The notes below the pieces were generated by a model that saw only the letters and a list, made by a program, of their open reading frames with translations, was not told the DNA's origin and made no database searches. The position numbers were made by a program, and so were the translations under genes. Below, piece by piece: positions 8,953 through 18,536 of a stretch of 64,000 nt of DNA (position 1 is its first letter; the number at the start of each line of letters is the position of its first letter). Location of the stretch: assembly GCA_964469265.1 (NCBI GenBank), contig CAYXYF010000003.1:1-64000 (forward strand), given 5' to 3'. This DNA is from JAEYZS01 sp964469265 (GTDB lineage Bacteria; Bdellovibrionota; Bdellovibrionia; Bdellovibrionales; JAEYZS01).

Positions 8953-9246
8953 ATGAACAAACGCAGTTCTCATCGTCTTAAAAATAATTTCTTTGAAAAA
9001 ACTTATGCGCTATCAATTATTGTCATCGCTTTTTTATTTCTTGTTATGTACTTTAATCCCACACAAGCACAGCAGCGCTTAGATCTTGATGATATTGATG
9101 TGAAAGGTGAACTGATTAATGACGATCGCTTGGTTATTCTTTCACGGGAAAAAAACGAACTCAAAAACTATGTGAAGTTTCGTGCAAATTTTCGTTCCGA
9201 AGCTGCTGAAGAGTTACCGCAGCCTGCTCCTGGTATCAAATATTAA
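8953..9246 (+). CDS. Small single-pass membrane or secreted protein, unknown function
   Basis: A 97-residue protein with a basic N-terminus, one hydrophobic segment at about residues 16-34 (ALSIIVIAFLFLVMYF) and a short charged tail that ends in a Pro-rich LPQPAPGIKY. The hydrophobic stretch may be a membrane anchor or a signal peptide cut near AQA. I recognise no domain. It lies 73 bases behind the vWA lipoprotein and 61 bases before another secreted protein on the same strand, so the three may form an envelope operon. Confidence 0.55.
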   Translation: MNKRSSHRLKNNFFEKTYALSIIVIAFLFLVMYFNPTQAQQRLDLDDIDVKGELINDDRLVILSREKNELKNYVKFRANFRSEAAEELPQPAPGIKY

Positions 9247-9307
9247 AATCCTCTCACACTTCTGAGTATAAATTGCCCAACACAGAATTTATGATTATAC
9301 ACGGTGC

Positions 9308-9925
9308 ATGAAGATTTCTGGCTTATTATTGTTAATATTTTTTTGCACAAATGTTTGGGGCGAGCAAACGACCACCAACCATAACTTCACTGTATTACTC
9401 GAAACCCGAGCGGGGAGTTATACCCTTAAAGTAAGGGCTCCCAAAGATCATATCGCACTCGCTTCAGCTGCTCTTTTTGGTGTTTACAATAAAAAAGTAA
9501 AAAAATTTTTTGCAGCTACAGTTCTTGAAACAGGTCTTTCCACGCGTGACATTCCAGCGCAAGAATACACAGTGGCAACAGAACGAAAAACATATCCGTT
9601 ACACATAGGCCTTGTGGATCCAACCTATGTGCTTATAGCAATACAGGCGACTCGTCATGTGTATTCCACATCAGCAACAAGAGAAGTAATTTACGAAGGC
9701 AATAATGAACGCCTTAAAGAAATGCCAGCTGTTAAATATCTTGTGAAATTTAAAAGCGGCCAGAAAACCGTTTTGTTAAATACTCACGATGTTGAACTCG
9801 GAAGAATTGCCCTAGATATTGCAGCAAGATTATATCAACATGGTCACGAGTATGTCGGAGTTGAGGTCCCTTCACGGTCGCCTAGAACGACGCAAGGCAG
9901 TTGCAAGTCACTTTTTACTCACTGA
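9308..9925 (+). CDS. Secreted protein of unknown function
   Basis: A 205-residue protein with a signal peptide (MKISGLLLLIFFCTNVWG, cut near residue 18) and a beta-rich mature part with no domain I recognise. The last stretch, PSRSPRTTQGSCKSLFTH, looks disordered. Its stop codon overlaps by seven bases the stop end of the convergent ExbD-like gene at 9919, so the two 3' ends interlock and no terminator fits between them. Confidence 0.6.
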   Translation: MKISGLLLLIFFCTNVWGEQTTTNHNFTVLLETRAGSYTLKVRAPKDHIALASAALFGVYNKKVKKFFAATVLETGLSTRDIPAQEYTVATERKTYPLHIGLVDPTYVLIAIQATRHVYSTSATREVIYEGNNERLKEMPAVKYLVKFKSGQKTVLLNTHDVELGRIALDIAARLYQHGHEYVGVEVPSRSPRTTQGSCKSLFTH

Positions 9926-10485
9926 GGTTCAGGGACACCTTGCACCGCAAAGTTCACACCTGTCCAGCCTTCAGAAATCAAAGTGTTCATCACACGCTTG
10001 ATATAGACCACAGGAGTATTCACATCCGCTTGGACGTTAACTTGTCCTTTGAATGGTTGGCCAGGGTTTACGGCTTCAGCCATAATACGCATTTGCTGGA
10101 GTTTACTTTTTAGTCTCGGAAGATTTACGTTTTTTTCCTCTAAGTAGACAGGGTTGTCTCCAACAGTTTCAGCCTCAAGAGTGACGCTGTTTCCAACAAT
10201 AGAGATCAATGGAGCATTGTCGATTGGTCGTGCATGGGACGCTTCTGGAAGTTTAATGTTTTTTGAGATAAAGAAAATTTCTCCAGTAGACGAGAAGTTC
10301 ATAATTAGAAAAATCACGAGAATAGAAAACATATCAATCATAGCCGTGAGATTTAAAGAGTCATTAAACTCCGTATTGGTTGAATGATGAAGCTTCTTTC
10401 TTAAGTTTGAAAGATCATATTTTGGCTTAATATGATATCCTGGTGGGGAGATGATACGTTTGTGGCTTCCTCTTAAAAAACTCAT
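9919..10485 (-). CDS. ExbD/TolR-family protein (AglS/AglQ-like), Glt-type motor subunit
   Basis: A 188-residue inner-membrane protein with a 45-residue cytoplasmic head, one membrane helix (LTAMIDMFSILVIFLIMNF, about residues 47-65) and a periplasmic domain. The aspartate in AMIDMFS is the proton-carrying residue of the TolR/ExbD family. In Myxococcus, AglR (TolQ-like) with AglQ and AglS (TolR-like) power gliding through the Glt complex; this is the second TolR-like gene here, so the set matches one TolQ plus two TolR. It is last in the operon, and its start overlaps the preceding gene by four bases. Its C-terminus ends inside the convergent gene's stop region. Confidence 0.85.
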   Translation of the reverse strand: MSFLRGSHKRIISPPGYHIKPKYDLSNLRKKLHHSTNTEFNDSLNLTAMIDMFSILVIFLIMNFSSTGEIFFISKNIKLPEASHARPIDNAPLISIVGNSVTLEAETVGDNPVYLEEKNVNLPRLKSKLQQMRIMAEAVNPGQPFKGQVNVQADVNTPVVYIKRVMNTLISEGWTGVNFAVQGVPEPQ

Positions 10486-10949
10486 TGCGTGTTGATCCCC
10501 ACATCAGGGTAGCCAGAGCCTACCAGTAAATCAAAAACCTGAATCAATTTGCTATAAAGTATTTGATTATCGGTGTTCACGATAACATCTTCTTTTTTTG
10601 GATATTTTTTTTGCCAGCTCTGTAGAACTCTTTCCATTTTCGAGACATCTAACTGATTTCCAAGGTTTCTTATTTTGTAGTTTCTCTCAGAGAGGGTCCT
10701 TGCGCCAATGCTGACACTTTCTGACATCTCCACATGGTTTTTTAGAACTGTTACAGTTAAAGTTTCTTTTCTCTGATTTGGGTTTTCAGCTGCAGCAGCA
10801 CTATCAGAACTTGTCGTACTGTCTACGTTTGTCGATAGTGCTTCAATCTGGTTCCAAACCGCTGTCATAATAAGAAAGCAAATAAGGACCGAGAACAAAT
10901 CGATAAACGGAACTAAGTTAAGATCCTCGTTACCACCGCTTGCCGCCAC
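10482..10949 (-). CDS. ExbD/TolR-family protein, Glt-type motor subunit
   Basis: A 155-residue protein with a very short cytoplasmic N-terminus, one membrane helix (LVPFIDLFSVLICFLIMTAVW, residues 12-32) and a periplasmic domain. The helix carries the conserved aspartate (FIDLF) through which protons pass in ExbD/TolR proteins. It lies between the TolQ-like gene, 12 bases upstream, and the second TolR-like gene, which it overlaps by four bases. Two different TolR-like chains next to one TolQ-like chain is the arrangement of the AglRQS gliding motor. Which of the two corresponds to AglQ or AglS cannot be told by eye. Confidence 0.87.
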   Translation of the reverse strand: MAASGGNEDLNLVPFIDLFSVLICFLIMTAVWNQIEALSTNVDSTTSSDSAAAAENPNQRKETLTVTVLKNHVEMSESVSIGARTLSERNYKIRNLGNQLDVSKMERVLQSWQKKYPKKEDVIVNTDNQILYSKLIQVFDLLVGSGYPDVGINTQ

Positions 10950-10961
10950 GTTACCCTCGAC

Positions 10962-11603
10962 TTAACGAATTTTATCTCTGTTGGATAAAATAAAGTTTAA
11001 TGTTGCAACACTTGCTTCATGGATGTCGTCAATAATTGATTTCGACCAAGAATTGAACCAACCGTAAATACCAAGTAGGGGAACCGCAAAAAGAAGCCCG
11101 AATCCCGTACAGTTCATAGACATTGAAATTTTTGAAGCAAGAATAGCGGCTTTTTCCGCAGGAGCTGCGTTCGCGACCCCTGCGAAGGCTCCGATCATTC
11201 CAACAATTGTACCAAGAAGACCTGCTAGAGTTGCAAGGTTTGCAGTCGTAGCGAGTAAGCCGACTCTTTTTTCAATTTTAGGAACTTCTCTTAATGCAAC
11301 AGCATCCATTGCAGTCTGAACTTCTTGTTCGTCTTTTCCGTTTTTAACAGCAACTAATCCTGCGTTGATGATGTTTGTCAGAGGACTTCGTACCTGTGAA
11401 CAAACTGAAATCGCTTTATCAATATGTCCTTGTAAAATGTAAGAGTTGACCGTGCTTAAGACTTCGTCTTTATCAATTCTTCCTGCAGATCTTAACACTG
11501 CAAATCTTTCTAAGAAAATCCAAATACCCAATCCACCGATGAGTAAGATCAAGTGCATGGTCGCGCCGCCCGCTTTGTATTGTTGAACTAACGTTTCAAG
11601 CAT
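10962..11603 (-). CDS. MotA/TolQ/ExbB-family proton channel protein (AglR-like)
   Basis: A 213-residue inner-membrane protein with three membrane helices, at about residues 15-33 (HLILLIGGLGIWIFLE), 115-140 (LATLAGLLGTIVGMIGAFAGV) and 165-185 (GFGLLFAVPLLGIYGWF). The LLGTIVGMIGAF segment is the signature of the TolQ/ExbB family. With the two TolR-like proteins directly downstream it should form a proton channel that drives the envelope-spanning complex encoded by the rest of the operon. The start at 11603 follows a purine-rich site (AGGAGACC on the minus strand). Confidence 0.9.
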   Translation of the reverse strand: MLETLVQQYKAGGATMHLILLIGGLGIWIFLERFAVLRSAGRIDKDEVLSTVNSYILQGHIDKAISVCSQVRSPLTNIINAGLVAVKNGKDEQEVQTAMDAVALREVPKIEKRVGLLATTANLATLAGLLGTIVGMIGAFAGVANAAPAEKAAILASKISMSMNCTGFGLLFAVPLLGIYGWFNSWSKSIIDDIHEASVATLNFILSNRDKIR

Positions 11604-11691
11604 AGAGGTCTCCTAAATATCTAGAGTCGTTCATCTTATTTATTTTATTAGGAGTGTATACGGGTCGTCAGGCTCAAAGCGCCGAACTAGA

Positions 11692-13704
11692 CTAAAGGCG
11701 GCCGAAAGGGAACCCAATATTTGGGATCGTATTTTGGCCGTTTTTTGCGACTGGAAACTTCATTTTCTTAAATACACCAGTGACACAACGGTTAAGTGAA
11801 TCTGCTCCAGCAATATCAGACTTTTTTACTTTCGCCCACTTGACGCTGCCGCGTGGGACGATTTCCCATTCATACTCGACACGGCCAACGAGCTTCGGGT
11901 TATCGATTAAGGATCTTTCGTAACACTGCTGAATCTCGGTCATATATCGCTTCACAACGTCCATGACTTGCGCTCGTGTGAGCCCATCTTCTTTTGAAAG
12001 GTTCACAAGGGCAGGAGCGCCAACAACTGTTCCTGCAACCGCTCTTGAGCCTGCAGTTCCTTTAATACCCTGAACTCCATAACCAGTACCAGTGCCGTAG
12101 CCCAGCCCTTTTGTTTTAACTTGGGCCATTCCACCAGCAGCGAGTTTACCAGTGCTCGTTTTTAGAGTGCCTATAACACCACCAGTATTAAGAGCAGTTT
12201 GTCCGCCAGCATTTTTATTAATATTAATTGCAACTGGCACATTAGAAGGTGGTGCTTTTGATGAAACTGCACCCAAAGCAGCTAGCGCACCTACCGCTTG
12301 AATATTTGTCACCACAGGTTTTGTAGCAGGTTTTAAAGGTTTTTCGACCTCAACAGGGTATTTATTGACCTTAGCCATTCTTTTGGACTTTGTGATCTTA
12401 ACGATCTTTTTTGGGCGAGGCTGTTTTTTTACCACTTTTGGCGGAACCACTTTTCTCTGAGGAGTTGGTTCTTTTTTTGCCACTTTCTTTTCAGGTGGTG
12501 GATCAGGTTTTTTTGGTGGTGGCGGTGGAGGAGGAGGTGGTTTTTGTTCCACAACAAGTCTTGCTACGCGCTCTTGAATTACTTTTTGAGGAGTATCAAG
12601 CTCCTTTGTTTTCGTGAAAAATATAATCATAAAAATAAAAATTTGAAGCGCCCCAACGATTACGCCAGGGACTTTCATTTCTTCATCTTTAATTAATCTG
12701 ATCTTAGTACTGAGCTGTCTCGGAGCAGGGGCATATCTTAAATGAAAACTCACATCAGGATTAATTTGTATTGAGACTAACTCTGATGGCCCGAGTTTTA
12801 ATGTGTAATAATTTTTCTTTCTCGAAACACTCGGACTAAACGCAGACTCTTCAAAAGAGTAAGAGTTTGTCTCATTTTGTAATTCAAATTTAAGACTCTG
12901 AGGAATATAAACTTGCGTATTCATTCCGTCAAATTTTGCAAGCTGATAGTTTCTGTTAAGAATCGGAAGTGGAACAGTCGCAGTTTCTTCCGACGGACCT
13001 AAAATAACCCTATCACCCGCGTAGAACTGATGAAGGTCATAGATTTGATCTTTCCAAGTTATGTAACTCTCCAAAACTCTTTGTTGTGGTCTAAGTTCAG
13101 CAGCTTGGGGATGTGGTTTTATAGGCTTAGGTGATGTCGTTTTTTTCGAAATCTCAGGTTTGAAATCCTCAGTAGGTACTTTGGCTTCACTGAACTGCAC
13201 AGGATTGGGAAGTTCTACCGAGTCTGGAGTCGGATCAAAGGGAATTCGTCCTGAAGATGGTTGCTTCTTTGGTTTCACGTTTAGGGTTTTTTTAACTGGT
13301 TCTTCTTCTTTAAAAAACGAAGCCTCTTTAATAACAGTTTTCTCTTCGGAAGAATCTGCAACGACTGTCGGCTGTTCAGCTGTAACCTCTAGAGGTTCAA
13401 CTTTAACTTGAAGATCGCCAATTGAAATTTGTGTCATGGCGGTAATTTGTATTTTATTAACTTTTTTGCCTTCAAAGTAGATGCCGTTTGAGCTTTCAAG
13501 ATCGGTAACTTCAAGTATGTCACCTTCCATGTTGATTACGCAGTGCTGGCGAGAAAGAAAATCAAAATCCACGAGCGGAATATCACAACTACCGTTTCTT
13601 CCAATAACGATTGGTAAATCGGTAAAAGTTTTTTGGAAAATGATTTGCCCTTTGTGTGAGATTGTAATCAGCAAAGGGTACGGTAATTGTTTTCGATTCA
13701 TCAA
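11692..13704 (-). CDS. FHA-domain TonB-like energy transducer, AgmX/PglI type (GltG/GltJ-like)
   Basis: A 670-residue protein with an N-terminal cytoplasmic FHA domain (about residues 15-105; GRNGSCDIPL, SRQHC, SSNGIYFEG), a linker, one membrane helix near residues 347-369, a periplasmic stretch with ten prolines in a row followed by Lys/Pro repeats, a Gly-rich segment, and a C-terminal AgmX/PglI-type domain with two cysteines (QQCYERSL, LNRCVTGVF). Myxococcus GltG (PglI) and GltJ (AgmX) share this plan and carry force from the AglRQS channel across the periplasm. FHA domains bind phosphothreonine, suggesting control by a Ser/Thr kinase. It lies between the TPR protein and the TolQ-like gene in the same operon. 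Confidence 0.85.
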   Translation of the reverse strand: MMNRKQLPYPLLITISHKGQIIFQKTFTDLPIVIGRNGSCDIPLVDFDFLSRQHCVINMEGDILEVTDLESSNGIYFEGKKVNKIQITAMTQISIGDLQVKVEPLEVTAEQPTVVADSSEEKTVIKEASFFKEEEPVKKTLNVKPKKQPSSGRIPFDPTPDSVELPNPVQFSEAKVPTEDFKPEISKKTTSPKPIKPHPQAAELRPQQRVLESYITWKDQIYDLHQFYAGDRVILGPSEETATVPLPILNRNYQLAKFDGMNTQVYIPQSLKFELQNETNSYSFEESAFSPSVSRKKNYYTLKLGPSELVSIQINPDVSFHLRYAPAPRQLSTKIRLIKDEEMKVPGVIVGALQIFIFMIIFFTKTKELDTPQKVIQERVARLVVEQKPPPPPPPPPKKPDPPPEKKVAKKEPTPQRKVVPPKVVKKQPRPKKIVKITKSKRMAKVNKYPVEVEKPLKPATKPVVTNIQAVGALAALGAVSSKAPPSNVPVAININKNAGGQTALNTGGVIGTLKTSTGKLAAGGMAQVKTKGLGYGTGTGYGVQGIKGTAGSRAVAGTVVGAPALVNLSKEDGLTRAQVMDVVKRYMTEIQQCYERSLIDNPKLVGRVEYEWEIVPRGSVKWAKVKKSDIAGADSLNRCVTGVFKKMKFPVAKNGQNTIPNIGFPFGRL

Positions 13705-13731
13705 TAAGTTATCGGAAATATGAAGTTTATG

Positions 13732-16700
13732 TTAAAGCCTTACTGCACGAATAAACGGATGAACTGGACTAGACGGAGAGCCCGCTCTTTTTGCGCGCTC
13801 GGTTGCAGGCCCGACCTTGGATTTAAAATTAAATTCTTTATATAGGCCAGCAAGTCCCCAGGCCGCTGTTGGTTGTCGGGACTGGATTGAAAGGGATTTT
13901 TTAAATGCATTATAGGCTAGCTCAAGGTTGTTCATGAAGAGATAATTTAGACCTTTTAACGCAAAGGCATCGGCGTTTTTAGGCTGAATTTCAAGAACAC
14001 GGTCGCATATTAAAACAGACATGGCATAGTCACGGCCCTCAGCATAGGCTTGAGCAAGTTTTAACAAAAGATCCGTGTTTCTAGACTCGTCGTAGAGCTT
14101 TTTACGTATCGTAAAGGTTTGAGGTGGCGTGCTCTCGGCAGACTGAACAATGATTTGAGTTTCTGATTCTTCATCGACGATGATATCACCTTTAGACTGA
14201 CAACCCTTAACGAAGTTTGTAAAAACATCAAACTTTTCAGCGGTTTTGATACACTCTTGAAAAAACTTATTTGAAGCTGTCTCATAGGTCTTAGCTTGTT
14301 CTAAGATTGCGGTTTTGTACTGTTGAACTTGTTCTGGCGTGAGCCCCTCTGGTGTGGGAGCACGTTTAATAAAGTCTGCAAATTCTTTATTCACTTGTCC
14401 TAAACCATAGAGGGCTGCAATAGACCAACGGCCGTTACCACTTTTAATGACCTGATTAAGCTGACCACTTAAGGTATTTAGCATTTTAGTTTTGGCTTGG
14501 ACTGCTTGAGCTTCTTTACCAGCTTCAAGTTGAATGTCTTTGTAACTCTTCATTGCACCCATGGATAACAAATAAAGAGCATGGGCGCGCCAAGTTTTCT
14601 CTTCAAAAGTTGAAGCATTTTGAGCTGCTGTTTGTTTAAGAAAGTTATAAGCGTTTCTACCGTTACCCATGCGATAAGAGGCCATTCCCATATAGTAAGA
14701 ACCTCGAATCCCGCCAACAGACTTTGCAGATCCAGCAAGATCTGACCATTTGTTTGCGGCAAAATCCACCCGAGCAATGGCTTCTCGATCGCCCAACTGA
14801 ATGTAATCTCGGCGTGCTTGCTCAAAGTCTCCCATAACTTCTCTCATTTGAGCGGCATTGCTCAAAAGTTTTTTACTCTCACTGTCTTTAGAGTATTTTT
14901 GCGCGTAAATTTCAAAATATTTTGCGGCTCTTCTAAAATCGGCAGTAAGAAGAGCAAGTTTTCCCATCTCCATGGTGACATCTTTTGCATATTTGGAGTT
15001 TGCGTGTTTGATCAAAAGCTCTTCACCTGGAATATAGGCACCTGGATCTTTTTTTGCTTTTAAAGAGTTAAACGCCTCAAAGAGTGCGCGGTCGCCCAAG
15101 TTTGTTCCTTTATACTTTTGCGCAAACTTCATAAGCTCTTTTGAGTAATTTTCTGAAGAAAAATCTGTAATGGTTGTCTGAATGTTTTTGTATTCCGACT
15201 GATTCATAATTGCTTTGATATTTGATTTTATAGACGCAGAAAGCGATCTCACCCGCAACAAACGCCCTCCGACTTTTTCAAGCCCCTTGTAGTCTTCTCG
15301 TTGGCTATAAGCATCGAGGATAAGGTCCACAGCAGTCTCAACATCACGGCCACGAGGGTAGCGTAGTACATACTGCATCAGTACACGTTCCGAGCCCGCG
15401 AAATCTCGTTCGTCATAGTGAGAGCGACCAGCATTAAATATGATAGATGGAACTGTTTTTTCTTTTGGATGATGTTTCACATAATAAAGACCGACGTCTC
15501 TAATGCCGTTTCTAGATTGCGCAAGCTCTGTCCTATTTAAACGATCAGGTGTTTTTAGGGCTTCTGTATACGCTTCGATGCTAGATTCAAGATAGTTTTT
15601 TCTTTTTGCGGGGTCTTTGGTGATTTTAGCAAGGGCCTCATATTCTTTCGCAGCTTCGACATAGTGTTTAAGATTAAAATAGCTTTCCGCTAAATTTAAT
15701 CGGATAAGGGGAGCGTGGCGAGACTTTTCAAAAGCCCATAGATAAGATTTATAGGCTGAAATTGCGAGCCGATATTCTTCAGTCTTCTTTGAACGTTTTG
15801 CTCGTATCTGCGCACGAGTTGCAGCATCTCTGGCAAAAATCTCGAAATTTCTTTCGTGCTGAAATTTCATTTTCTCAGGAATATCTGGACTGTGGCGAAT
15901 ACGGTTTATGGTTTCAGTGACAATCTCGGTATAACCATAGACTGGCCAATGCTTCAGAGAATTCTTCATTGCCTCATAGAGCTTTTGGACTGCTTCAATT
16001 CTTAGCTCTAAGTTCTGAGTAAACTTTAACAACTCAAAATAGATTCGAGTTGTTTGAACATACCGGTGTTTAATTGAAAGTCTTCTTCCGACACGCGAAA
16101 GTGCTGTTTGATAACTGACTTTGTTATTAGATAGCTTTTTAAAATATGAAATTGGGTCCACACGATGTGCGCCCGTGGATTTTAAAACAGACGGCGGAAT
16201 CTCACTATATGGCCATGCCATCGCTACAAGAGCATCTCTTCTGACATCGGTTCTTCGATAAATTTCAGGAAGTTTATTAATATCGATCTTTGAGTCTGTT
16301 GTTAATATCTTTTCAAAAGAGAAAAGTGAGTCTAAAAACTTACCTTGATTAATGTAAATCCATCCCAGTTTGTATCGTGCAAGTGGAATAAACGGATTAT
16401 CTCTTAAGTTAATAACACGGGTAAAGTAAGTTACCGCCCCTGCAAAGTCTTTCTTTTCTTCAAAGAAGTAATTTCCAATGATAATCAAACTCTCGGCATA
16501 AAAAGGGCTTTGAGGATACTGAGAAATTAACTTCTGATATGTTTGTATCATTTCTTCAAACTGACCCATTTCTCGATACTCATGGGCCATAAAGAACATG
16601 GCTTTATCGCGGTCTCTAAAGACAGGGAACTTTTCAATAAGTTTTTGATAGGTTTCGATTGCGAAAAGTTTAGGGCGCTTTTCGTTTGCAAAGTCGAGTT

Positions 16701-16974
16701 CATCCAGCGGAGTGTTTTTGTTTTTCATGACCTTGATATTGTACATATACCGAGATTTATCGACATAAAGCTCAGCCAATACTAAGTAGAGATCTGGAAG
16801 AAACGTAGCATCTTTTATGGTCTTAATTCGATCCTGAGTTGTAGTAATAGAGAGATCAATTTTTTTAAGATCGGTTTCAAGCTCCGCTAAGCTCTTTTGT
16901 CTTAAAACTTGCGCAAAAGAGCTATCTGAGAAAAGAGATACTATAAGCGCTAGGGTGAAGATAAGTTTTTTCAT
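13732..16974 (-). CDS. Large periplasmic TPR protein of the Glt/Agl-type operon
   Basis: A 1080-residue protein with a signal peptide (cut near SFA, residue 21) and TPR helices along nearly all its length, for example YAESLIIIGNYFFEEKKDFA, FIPLARYKLGWIYINQGKF and, at the C-terminus, PKNADAFALKGLNYLFMNNL. Long TPR proteins (GltD/AgmU, GltE/AglT, GltI/AgmK) are core periplasmic or outer-membrane parts of the Myxococcus gliding complex. This is probably the scaffold that links the motor to the outer membrane; a one-to-one name is not safe without alignment. Its start overlaps the upstream gene by four bases (ATGA). Confidence 0.8.
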   Translation of the reverse strand: MKKLIFTLALIVSLFSDSSFAQVLRQKSLAELETDLKKIDLSITTTQDRIKTIKDATFLPDLYLVLAELYVDKSRYMYNIKVMKNKNTPLDELDFANEKRPKLFAIETYQKLIEKFPVFRDRDKAMFFMAHEYREMGQFEEMIQTYQKLISQYPQSPFYAESLIIIGNYFFEEKKDFAGAVTYFTRVINLRDNPFIPLARYKLGWIYINQGKFLDSLFSFEKILTTDSKIDINKLPEIYRRTDVRRDALVAMAWPYSEIPPSVLKSTGAHRVDPISYFKKLSNNKVSYQTALSRVGRRLSIKHRYVQTTRIYFELLKFTQNLELRIEAVQKLYEAMKNSLKHWPVYGYTEIVTETINRIRHSPDIPEKMKFQHERNFEIFARDAATRAQIRAKRSKKTEEYRLAISAYKSYLWAFEKSRHAPLIRLNLAESYFNLKHYVEAAKEYEALAKITKDPAKRKNYLESSIEAYTEALKTPDRLNRTELAQSRNGIRDVGLYYVKHHPKEKTVPSIIFNAGRSHYDERDFAGSERVLMQYVLRYPRGRDVETAVDLILDAYSQREDYKGLEKVGGRLLRVRSLSASIKSNIKAIMNQSEYKNIQTTITDFSSENYSKELMKFAQKYKGTNLGDRALFEAFNSLKAKKDPGAYIPGEELLIKHANSKYAKDVTMEMGKLALLTADFRRAAKYFEIYAQKYSKDSESKKLLSNAAQMREVMGDFEQARRDYIQLGDREAIARVDFAANKWSDLAGSAKSVGGIRGSYYMGMASYRMGNGRNAYNFLKQTAAQNASTFEEKTWRAHALYLLSMGAMKSYKDIQLEAGKEAQAVQAKTKMLNTLSGQLNQVIKSGNGRWSIAALYGLGQVNKEFADFIKRAPTPEGLTPEQVQQYKTAILEQAKTYETASNKFFQECIKTAEKFDVFTNFVKGCQSKGDIIVDEESETQIIVQSAESTPPQTFTIRKKLYDESRNTDLLLKLAQAYAEGRDYAMSVLICDRVLEIQPKNADAFALKGLNYLFMNNLELAYNAFKKSLSIQSRQPTAAWGLAGLYKEFNFKSKVGPATERAKRAGSPSSPVHPFIRAVRL

Positions 16975-18536
16975 CTAAACTCCTCCCCAAACTGCTTTAT
17001 GATATCTTCATCAGAAGAAGAAGACGGCATTGAGATATCGCACTGGCTTCGAATCAAAACTTGGTAATCATCGAGTTCGTCAATCCAATATTCTTCCTCT
17101 ACGGGCCAGTAAACATTTTCAAATTTCACATAAGAGATTTTATCGGACTTATATGTTCGCTCTTCACCTCGTTTAACAATTCGAAGTGCGTCCAATTTTG
17201 CGGTATAGTCTAGAAACTTAACTTGTTCTTCAGAATCAAGTATCTCTTCTGAAACCTGCGGAAAGGATTTATCAAGCATAAAGAAAAGTCTTTTTTGAAC
17301 TTCTTGTTCTTTATTTTTGTACCAAGCTTCAACGTCTTTAAAATATTTGTAATCGTTAAGATCAAGCTCTTTTATTTTTTCAATCTCATCACGGAGTTGA
17401 TTAATAAAGTTAGCCTGTTCCTGTAAGCGCATATTCGCCATGGCAAATTGCGACGCTACGATATTCTTTTTAAGGTCGCGGCGTTTGCGGATGTCTTTAA
17501 TCGCATCGCCAAACACATTATAATATTCTTTTGCGACCTCACTGACTTTTTCAAAGTAGCAAAGCTGTTTATAGATGATCATTTCAAGAATGTATCTTTC
17601 TGGTGATGCAGAGACCATGTAGGTTGGAGATTTAAGACCTTGAAGAATTCCTAAACTCTCAGATAAGTTTTTGAGATAATAGTTGGCCCAAGCCCGCTCA
17701 AGTAAGATCCGACCTTTTTCTCTTAACGGGAAGTCCTTTAACTCTTTATAAAGAGATGCTGCCTTGATGAAATCTTTTTTCTCGAAGCTGATTCTTGCAA
17801 TTTGAAGTTTTGCTCGGTCTTTAAGTTTGGGATGAATATTTGGATTCTTGATCAGACGGCCAAACCTTGCTTCCGCTGCGTCGAGCTTTCCTTGGGTGAT
17901 CTCGTTAATGGCTTTAAGATATGTTGTCTTTAAATGCCAATGAGATCCTGGAGCAACCTTATCGCTTTCGCTTTTAGACCAATCGGCAAATCCATTGATA
18001 AGATCTGACATCGACGTATAGTAACTAACAAAGCTTTGCACCTCAGGATGAAGATTGCCAAATTCATTACTGTTTAGAAAATCATCGATCATGTCTACGG
18101 GATCAAGAAAGGAGTCTTGATCAATTAAAGAAAGTTCAAATAAAGCTTTTTGTGCCATCTCAGATGAGATTTTTTTTGAGACAACACTTTTTAAAACGAG
18201 TGTTGAGGCATAGTAGAGCTTAAGATGTCTTAAAGCCACGCCCGCTGCAAGCATGCCCTCAATCGCATCGTCTGAGTCCGCACCAAACTCTTCTGTGAGG
18301 TCTAAGCCTTTTTCAATCACTTTAAGATAGTTTTTATCCTCAAGATCGTCTTCAACTTGATTCCAAAAGCGTGGATCAATGGCTTCATAGGCATATGGCT
18401 TTTCATCTTTTGTCAAAAAAGGTGAGGCGGTCGTCTTACCGCTTGAAGATGGATTTTGCGCTGTTAATGGCAATGAAAAGCACAGCAATGCCACGAGAAC
18501 TAAGCTAGTCGTTTTTGCTAGATTGTTACCTTGCAA
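16971..18536 (-). CDS. Periplasmic TPR-like protein of the Glt/Agl-type operon
   Basis: About 521 residues from a TTG at 18536, which overlaps the stop of the upstream barrel gene by 11 bases; this start leaves a normal signal peptide (TTSLVLVALLCFSLPLTAQ). A longer frame up to 18629 would put 31 odd residues in front and overlap the neighbour more. The mature protein is helical with TPR-like pairs (LQIARISFEKKDFIKAASLY, KGRILLERAWANYYLKNLSE), a charged coiled-coil region near residues 370-430, and an acidic tail. It resembles the AglT/AgmU-type TPR proteins in layout. It overlaps the downstream TPR gene by four bases. Confidence 0.72.
   Translation of the reverse strand: MQGNNLAKTTSLVLVALLCFSLPLTAQNPSSSGKTTASPFLTKDEKPYAYEAIDPRFWNQVEDDLEDKNYLKVIEKGLDLTEEFGADSDDAIEGMLAAGVALRHLKLYYASTLVLKSVVSKKISSEMAQKALFELSLIDQDSFLDPVDMIDDFLNSNEFGNLHPEVQSFVSYYTSMSDLINGFADWSKSESDKVAPGSHWHLKTTYLKAINEITQGKLDAAEARFGRLIKNPNIHPKLKDRAKLQIARISFEKKDFIKAASLYKELKDFPLREKGRILLERAWANYYLKNLSESLGILQGLKSPTYMVSASPERYILEMIIYKQLCYFEKVSEVAKEYYNVFGDAIKDIRKRRDLKKNIVASQFAMANMRLQEQANFINQLRDEIEKIKELDLNDYKYFKDVEAWYKNKEQEVQKRLFFMLDKSFPQVSEEILDSEEQVKFLDYTAKLDALRIVKRGEERTYKSDKISYVKFENVYWPVEEEYWIDELDDYQVLIRSQCDISMPSSSSDEDIIKQFGEEFR

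Noticed and set aside
12411..12617. Open frame on the plus strand within the FHA-TonB-like gene, rich in Val, Leu and Phe
   Set aside because: It is the antisense of the proline/lysine tract; no ribosome binding site and the coding frame is clearly on the minus strand.
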